A stretch of 9,438 nucleotides of DNA from Clostridia bacterium (lineage in GTDB: Bacteria; Bacillota; Clostridia; Lachnospirales; Cellulosilyticaceae). The stretch covers positions 1 to 9,438 of the forward strand of contig JAQSYC010000046.1 of assembly GCA_029256345.1 (NCBI GenBank). Reading direction: 5' to 3'. The notes under the pieces were generated by a model. The model saw only the letters and a program-made list of their open reading frames with translations, made no database searches and was not told where the DNA came from. The translations under genes and the position numbers were made by a program. The first letter of the stretch is position 1; the number at the start of each line of letters is the position of its first letter. Below are positions 7,249 to 9,438 of the stretch, piece by piece.

Positions 7249-7388
7249 AAGTCCATAGATAAAGAGAAACAACTTTATAATAATGAAGGATTTATCATTA
7301 TAAAGTTGTTTCTCTTTATGATTTCACATCACATAAGATTACGAATAACTGAAACTCAAAGATGTGAGATCTATATGGACTTTTAAAT
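7243..7388. repeat. Nested inverted-repeat element between thiI and the HPr-like gene
   Basis: Three sets of complementary arms fill this stretch. The outer arms 7243-7260 and 7369-7388 match over 18 bp with a 2-nt bulge (core AAAAGTCCAT / ATGGACTTTT). Inside are hairpin 1 (7259-7319) and hairpin 2 (GATTTCACATC 7320-7330 with GATGTGAGATC 7361-7371, one G-U). Folded as RNA this gives a three-way junction, although hairpin 2 and the outer stem share three bases. The left outer arm includes the thiI stop codon. It could be a bidirectional terminator complex for the converging genes, a small non-autonomous mobile element (the arms would suit a TA target), or a structured RNA. Confidence 0.6.
7259..7319. 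terminator. Long hairpin, probable terminator of thiI and of the converging gene
   Basis: ATAAAGAGAAACAACTTTAT starts the left arm and its complement ATAAAGTTGTTTCTCTTTAT ends the right arm; inner bases pair further with a 3-nt offset around a short loop. The stem exceeds 20 bp. It is AT-rich and lacks a separate U-tract on the plus strand. It lies ten bases after the thiI stop and also beyond the 3' end of the minus-strand gene, so it could end transcription from both sides. Confidence 0.6.
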
Positions 7389-7395
7389 AAACATT

Positions 7396-7629
7396 TTAGT
7401 CATTAATAAAAGCATTGAGTTTTTCAATAATTTCATCAGCATAACTATCATTATAAATATCCAAGCGAAGTGTTTTGCTAAGATCTAGGCTAAAAATACC
7501 CATTATAGACTTAGCATCAATGATATACCTTCCAGATGACAGATCAAAATCACCATCATAGATATTTATTAGATTAACGAATTGCTTTACTTTCTCAATT
7601 GAATTGAGTGAAATGTTAACAGACTTCAT
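7396..7629 (-). CDS. HPr-like small protein lacking the phospho-histidine
   Basis: A 77-residue protein whose middle, YDGDFDLSSGRYIIDAKSIMG followed by IFSLDLS, closely resembles the HPr fold around regulatory Ser46 (HPr has KSIMGVMSL). The equivalent serine is Ser41. The region where HPr carries His15 reads NSIEKVKQFVN, and no histidine exists anywhere in the protein. It therefore cannot carry phosphate from PEP like HPr; Bacillus Crh also lacks His15. A regulatory or Crh-like role is inference, and the partner is unknown. I chose the ATG at 7629 because GGAGGT (complement of 7635-7640) sits five bases before it; a longer reading up to 7776 would begin upstream of the promoter. It converges with thiI and has its own sigma-A type promoter. 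Confidence 0.82.
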   Translation of the reverse strand: MKSVNISLNSIEKVKQFVNLINIYDGDFDLSSGRYIIDAKSIMGIFSLDLSKTLRLDIYNDSYADEIIEKLNAFIND

Positions 7630-7668
7630 GAGTAACCTCCATATGATATAGTATTTAATGATACTTGT

Positions 7669-7697
7669 ATAATATATTTTGATGAGGTAATTGTCAA
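7669..7697 (-). promoter_or_regulatory. Sigma-A promoter of the HPr-like gene
   Basis: On the minus strand a perfect -35 box TTGACA (7697-7692) and -10 box TATTAT (7674-7669) are separated by exactly 17 bp. The predicted start near 7662 gives a leader of about 33 nt before ATG 7629. This is the strongest-looking promoter in the window and suggests constitutive, abundant expression. Confidence 0.85.
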
Positions 7698-7802
7698 TAA
7701 CTAAACCAATAAACACTTGAAAAGAATGACAAAAATTTGAAGCATAGAAATGAGAAAATATGGGAATACATATCATATAATAAAATTATAAAGGATGAGG
7801 AT

Positions 7803-7895
7803 ATGTATATAGCAGGATTAATCATAACATTTGTAATAGGTGAATTTGCTGGGTTTGTAATGGCGGCATTACTCACTGCCAATAGAAATGGATAA
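7803..7895 (+). CDS. 30-residue single-span membrane peptide
   Basis: The ORF reads MYIAGLIITFVIGEFAGFVM and then AALLTANRNG: one hydrophobic span of about 23 residues with a short polar tail. One acidic residue (Glu15) lies inside the span and GxxxG-like small residues are present. AAGGATGAGG directly upstream (7791-7800) provides a ribosome binding site. It resembles the very short DUF3789-type membrane proteins seen in Clostridia; that family link is from memory of their general shape and is tentative. Function is unknown. An intrinsic terminator follows about 60 bp downstream, supporting a short independent transcript. A TATAAT lies at 7776-7781, but no matching -35 box is found at 16-18 bp. 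Confidence 0.6.
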   Translation: MYIAGLIITFVIGEFAGFVMAALLTANRNG

Positions 7896-7914
7896 TATAC
7901 AGGTATTTTAGAGA

Positions 7915-7933
7915 TGTGATTGTTTATATCACA
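7915..7933. repeat. Short palindrome TGTGAT-N7-ATCACA
   Basis: A 6-bp inverted repeat with a 7-nt spacer lies between the 30-aa ORF and the terminator. It could be a small hairpin in the 3' untranslated region or an operator for a dimeric regulator. The spacing does not match the CRP consensus. Confidence 0.3.
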
Positions 7934-7956
7934 GATTATTTGGTTCTTAATTAAAC

Positions 7957-7981
7957 AGAGCACTCATAAGGCTCTTTTTTT
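7957..7981 (+). terminator. Intrinsic terminator after the 30-aa ORF
   Basis: AGAGC (7957-7961) pairs with GCTCT (7971-7975), with further CT/AG pairing inside the loop, and seven Ts (7975-7981) follow. It is a compact canonical plus-strand terminator. It lies upstream of the mtaB promoter and so insulates the two units. Confidence 0.8.
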
Positions 7982-8007
7982 ATTATATAAAATAGTTCTC
8001 AGAAAGC

Positions 8008-8037
8008 TTGAGATAATATAGTAATATGTGTTATAAT
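8008..8037 (+). promoter_or_regulatory. Sigma-A promoter with extended -10 upstream of mtaB
   Basis: The -35 box TTGAGA (8008-8013), an 18-bp spacer, and a perfect -10 TATAAT (8032-8037) preceded by TGT (8029-8031), an extended -10 element. The predicted start near 8044 leaves a leader of about 150 nt before the mtaB TTG, much longer than the other leaders in the window. Confidence 0.7.
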
Positions 8038-8070
8038 CATATGTATTTCCCTTTTTAAAAAAGGACGACC

Positions 8071-8115
8071 GTGTCTGATTCAAAAATATTAAAAAGCATT
8101 TTATATGGGCAGTAA
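8071..8115 (+). CDS. Possible 14-residue upstream ORF in the mtaB leader
   Basis: GTG 8071 starts MSDSKILKSILYGQ and stops at TAA 8113-8115; AAGGA (8061-8065) stands five bases before the start. The stop lies in the loop of the GGG/CCC mini-hairpin, so a translating ribosome would disturb it. It could be a leader peptide, a chance ORF, or the start of a decayed gene. No run of a particular amino-acid codon points to classical attenuation. Confidence 0.25.
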   Translation: MSDSKILKSILYGQ

Positions 8116-8177
8116 CCCAAGCAGATAATGGAATGAAACGGAAGCTATCGTGGAGTAAAATAGTTTCCATAAATACT

Positions 8178-8182
8178 GGAGG
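8178..8182 (+). promoter_or_regulatory. Ribosome binding site that sets the mtaB TTG start
   Basis: GGAGG lies ten bases before TTG 8193. No ATG, GTG or other TTG occurs in frame between 8193 and the conserved N-terminal motif of MtaB, so this weak start codon is the best supported. Confidence 0.7.
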
Positions 8183-8192
8183 ACGTAACAAG

Positions 8193-9438
8193 TTGGAAAA
8201 AAATCACACAGGAGAAACGCTAAATTATAAAGAAGATAGCAACCTTAATCAAATAAATTCTAAAAAAACTGTAGCTTTTGCAACTCTTGGCTGTAAGGTT
8301 AATCAGTACGATACAGAAGCTGTCTTGGAAGATTTTAAGAAAGCTGGCTACGAAGTCGTCACATTTAGTGAATTTGCAGATGTTTATGTTGTTAATACAT
8401 GTACTGTTACCAGCTTAAGTGATAGAAAATGCAGACAAATGCTTAGAAAAACCAAAAAAATAAATGCTGAGAGTATACTTGTAGCCATGGGTTGTTATGC
8501 TCAGATAGCAGGCGATGCTATTAAAAAACAAGTAGATGAAATAGATATTATTGTGGGGACAAACCATAGAAGCAAGATTGTGGAGCTGGTTAAAGACTAT
8601 ACCCATACTGCAAGTATTAATATGGTTTCAGATATTATGGAAGTCCATGAATTTGAAGAACTTAAAATTTCTGATATGGGCGAAAGAACCAGAGTCTATT
8701 TGAAAATACAGGAAGGTTGCAATAATTATTGTAGTTATTGTATTATTCCTTATGTAAGAGGGAAAATTAGAAGTAGAAAAGAAGAGCAAGTAATCGAAGA
8801 AGCTGTTAGGCTTTCAAAATTAGGTTTCAAAGAAATTGTATTAACTGGAATACATGTGGCGTCATATGGGAAAGATTTAGGTAATACAGATTTAATTCAG
8901 CTTTTAAAAAGAGTTCATGAAATCAGTCATATTGAGCGTATTAGGATGAGTTCTATAGAGCCTATCGTGGTTACAGATGCGTTTATACAAGCAATCCAAA
9001 CCATGCCTAAACTTTGTAAACATTTTCATCTTTCGCTTCAAAGCGGAAGCAATGGTGTGCTCAAAAGAATGAATAGAAAATATACAAGAGAAGAATACAA
9101 AGCTTGCGTGGAGCAGCTTCGCCATATTTGGCCTGATGTAGCTATTACGACAGATATTATTGTTGGATTTCCAGGGGAGACAGACAAGGAATTTGAAGAA
9201 ACATTAAATTTCGTTAAAGAAATCAAGCTCTCGCAAATTCATATTTTTCCATTTTCTCCCAGAACAGGTACGCCTGCTGCAACTATGGCAGATCAAATAC
9301 TACCTGATATAAAAGATAAACGTGCTAAACAACTGGCAGCACTTGAAAAACAACTGCGTTTAGAATTTATGAAGCAATTTTTAAATAAAAAAGCAGAGGT
9401 GCTTTTTGAGAGTTACCATGACCAACTTTTAATAGGCT
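8193..9438 (+). CDS. mtaB: tRNA t6A37 methylthiotransferase MtaB, 3'-truncated by window edge
   Basis: MtaB is a radical-SAM enzyme with two Fe-S clusters that converts N6-threonylcarbamoyl-adenosine 37 of tRNA to its 2-methylthio form (Bacillus YqeV). The first 415 residues are present; the frame is open to the window end and about 30-40 residues should follow. The N-terminal MTTase domain shows the three cluster cysteines in ATLGCKVNQYD, NTCTVTSLSDRKCRQ and AMGCYAQ. The radical-SAM CxxxCxxC is in GCNNYCSYCIIPYVRG, followed by LTGIHVASYG, HLSLQSGS and TTDIIVGFPGET. A C-terminal TRAM domain begins near the end (KAEVLFES). GCKVNQYD and CIIPYVRG place it with MtaB rather than MiaB. The TTG start gives a polar extension of about 22 residues before KTVAFATLGC, absent from typical family members. 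Confidence 0.94.
   Translation, partial: MEKNHTGETLNYKEDSNLNQINSKKTVAFATLGCKVNQYDTEAVLEDFKKAGYEVVTFSEFADVYVVNTCTVTSLSDRKCRQMLRKTKKINAESILVAMGCYAQIAGDAIKKQVDEIDIIVGTNHRSKIVELVKDYTHTASINMVSDIMEVHEFEELKISDMGERTRVYLKIQEGCNNYCSYCIIPYVRGKIRSRKEEQVIEEAVRLSKLGFKEIVLTGIHVASYGKDLGNTDLIQLLKRVHEISHIERIRMSSIEPIVVTDAFIQAIQTMPKLCKHFHLSLQSGSNGVLKRMNRKYTREEYKACVEQLRHIWPDVAITTDIIVGFPGETDKEFEETLNFVKEIKLSQIHIFPFSPRTGTPAATMADQILPDIKDKRAKQLAALEKQLRLEFMKQFLNKKAEVLFESYHDQLLIG

Larger units (their letters stand above)
8044..8192 (+). promoter_or_regulatory. Long mtaB leader with hairpins, class not recognised
   Basis: The transcribed leader holds a GGG/CCC mini-hairpin (8107-8118) and a 9-bp stem GGAAGCTAT (8140-8148) with ATAGTTTCC (8160-8168). 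A competing pair is ATGGAA (8128-8133) with TTCCAT (8165-8170), which shares the same right arm. The ribosome binding site GGAGG lies ten bases after this hairpin, so the structure could affect translation initiation. I compared it by eye with THF, ZTP, SAM, purine, preQ1, T-box and guanidine riboswitch cores and found no match. Confidence 0.35.

Noticed and set aside
7630..7776. N-terminal extension of the HPr-like protein up to 7776
   Set aside because: It runs through the gene's own -10/-35 boxes and ribosome binding site and is a hydrophobic AT-rich translation unlike HPr.
7774..7782. Sporulation sigma-K-like -10 (CATATAATA) before the 30-aa ORF
   Set aside because: The pattern fits CATANNNTA but AT-rich DNA makes this common, and no convincing -35 partner could be assigned.
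7915..7933. CRP-type operator TGTGA...TCACA
   Set aside because: The spacer between TGTGA and TCACA is 9 bp rather than 6, and it lies downstream of a gene; a small hairpin or chance is simpler.
8050..8064. A/T palindrome CCTTTTTAAAAAAGG as operator or origin element
   Set aside because: It is a single copy with no loop and no flanking DnaA boxes; most likely it is a by-product of AT-rich sequence containing the uORF ribosome binding site.
8100..8190. Known riboswitch (THF, ZTP, preQ1, guanidine, T-box) or small SRP/6S RNA
   Set aside because: None of the conserved core motifs of these classes is present in order; only generic hairpins are seen.
7694..8191. Minus-strand open frames 7694-7963 and 7964-8191
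   Set aside because: They lie antisense to the 30-aa ORF, terminator, promoter and leader, with no ribosome binding site or family resemblance.
8133..8192. ATG 8133 as the mtaB start
   Set aside because: There is no ribosome binding site at proper spacing, it would overlap the 8140-8168 hairpin, and it would lengthen an already atypical extension.

Overview
The window looks like an ordinary housekeeping stretch of a low-GC Gram-positive chromosome, most likely a Clostridia (Lachnospirales-like). The DNA is AT-rich, ribosome binding sites are close to AGGAGG, GTG and TTG starts occur, and the order dnaK-dnaJ-prmA-rsmE-...-mtaB is a familiar clostridial neighbourhood. The taxonomic call is inference from gene order and protein style, not from a search.

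Layout. (1) 1-1272 is the 3' part of dnaK, followed by a long hairpin and then dnaJ (1402-2532); together they are the end of the heat-shock chaperone operon. A strong terminator-type inverted repeat closes it at 2534-2598. (2) A good sigma-A type promoter (2667-2695) opens a compact unit of prmA (ribosomal protein L11 methyltransferase), rsmE (16S rRNA m3U1498 methyltransferase) and a stand-alone CheY-type response regulator. It ends at a near-perfect intrinsic terminator (4833-4863). (3) A cysteine desulfurase (4895-6067) and thiI (6064-7248) overlap by four bases. They form a sulfur-relay pair for 4-thiouridine in tRNA, and possibly for thiamine; this ThiI lacks the rhodanese domain. (4) 7243-7388 is a compact nest of three inverted repeats between converging genes. 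(5) A minus-strand gene (7396-7629) with an excellent promoter encodes a 77-residue HPr-like protein that keeps the Ser-46 region but has no histidine at all. (6) A 30-residue predicted membrane peptide (7803-7895) is followed by a terminator. (7) A promoter with extended -10 (8008-8037) drives about 150 nt of leader containing a possible 14-codon upstream ORF and a stable hairpin, then mtaB (tRNA t6A37 methylthiotransferase), which starts at TTG 8193 and runs off the window.

Most of the genes serve translation quality: protein folding (DnaK/DnaJ), ribosome methylation (PrmA, RsmE) and tRNA thiolation (cysteine desulfurase/ThiI, MtaB). CheY and the HPr-like protein are the outsiders. I see no phage, transposase, CRISPR array, defence cassette or tRNA/rRNA gene. 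The least explained parts are 7243-7388, the HPr-like protein, the 30-aa membrane peptide and the mtaB leader; none amounts to a clear new system on sequence alone.
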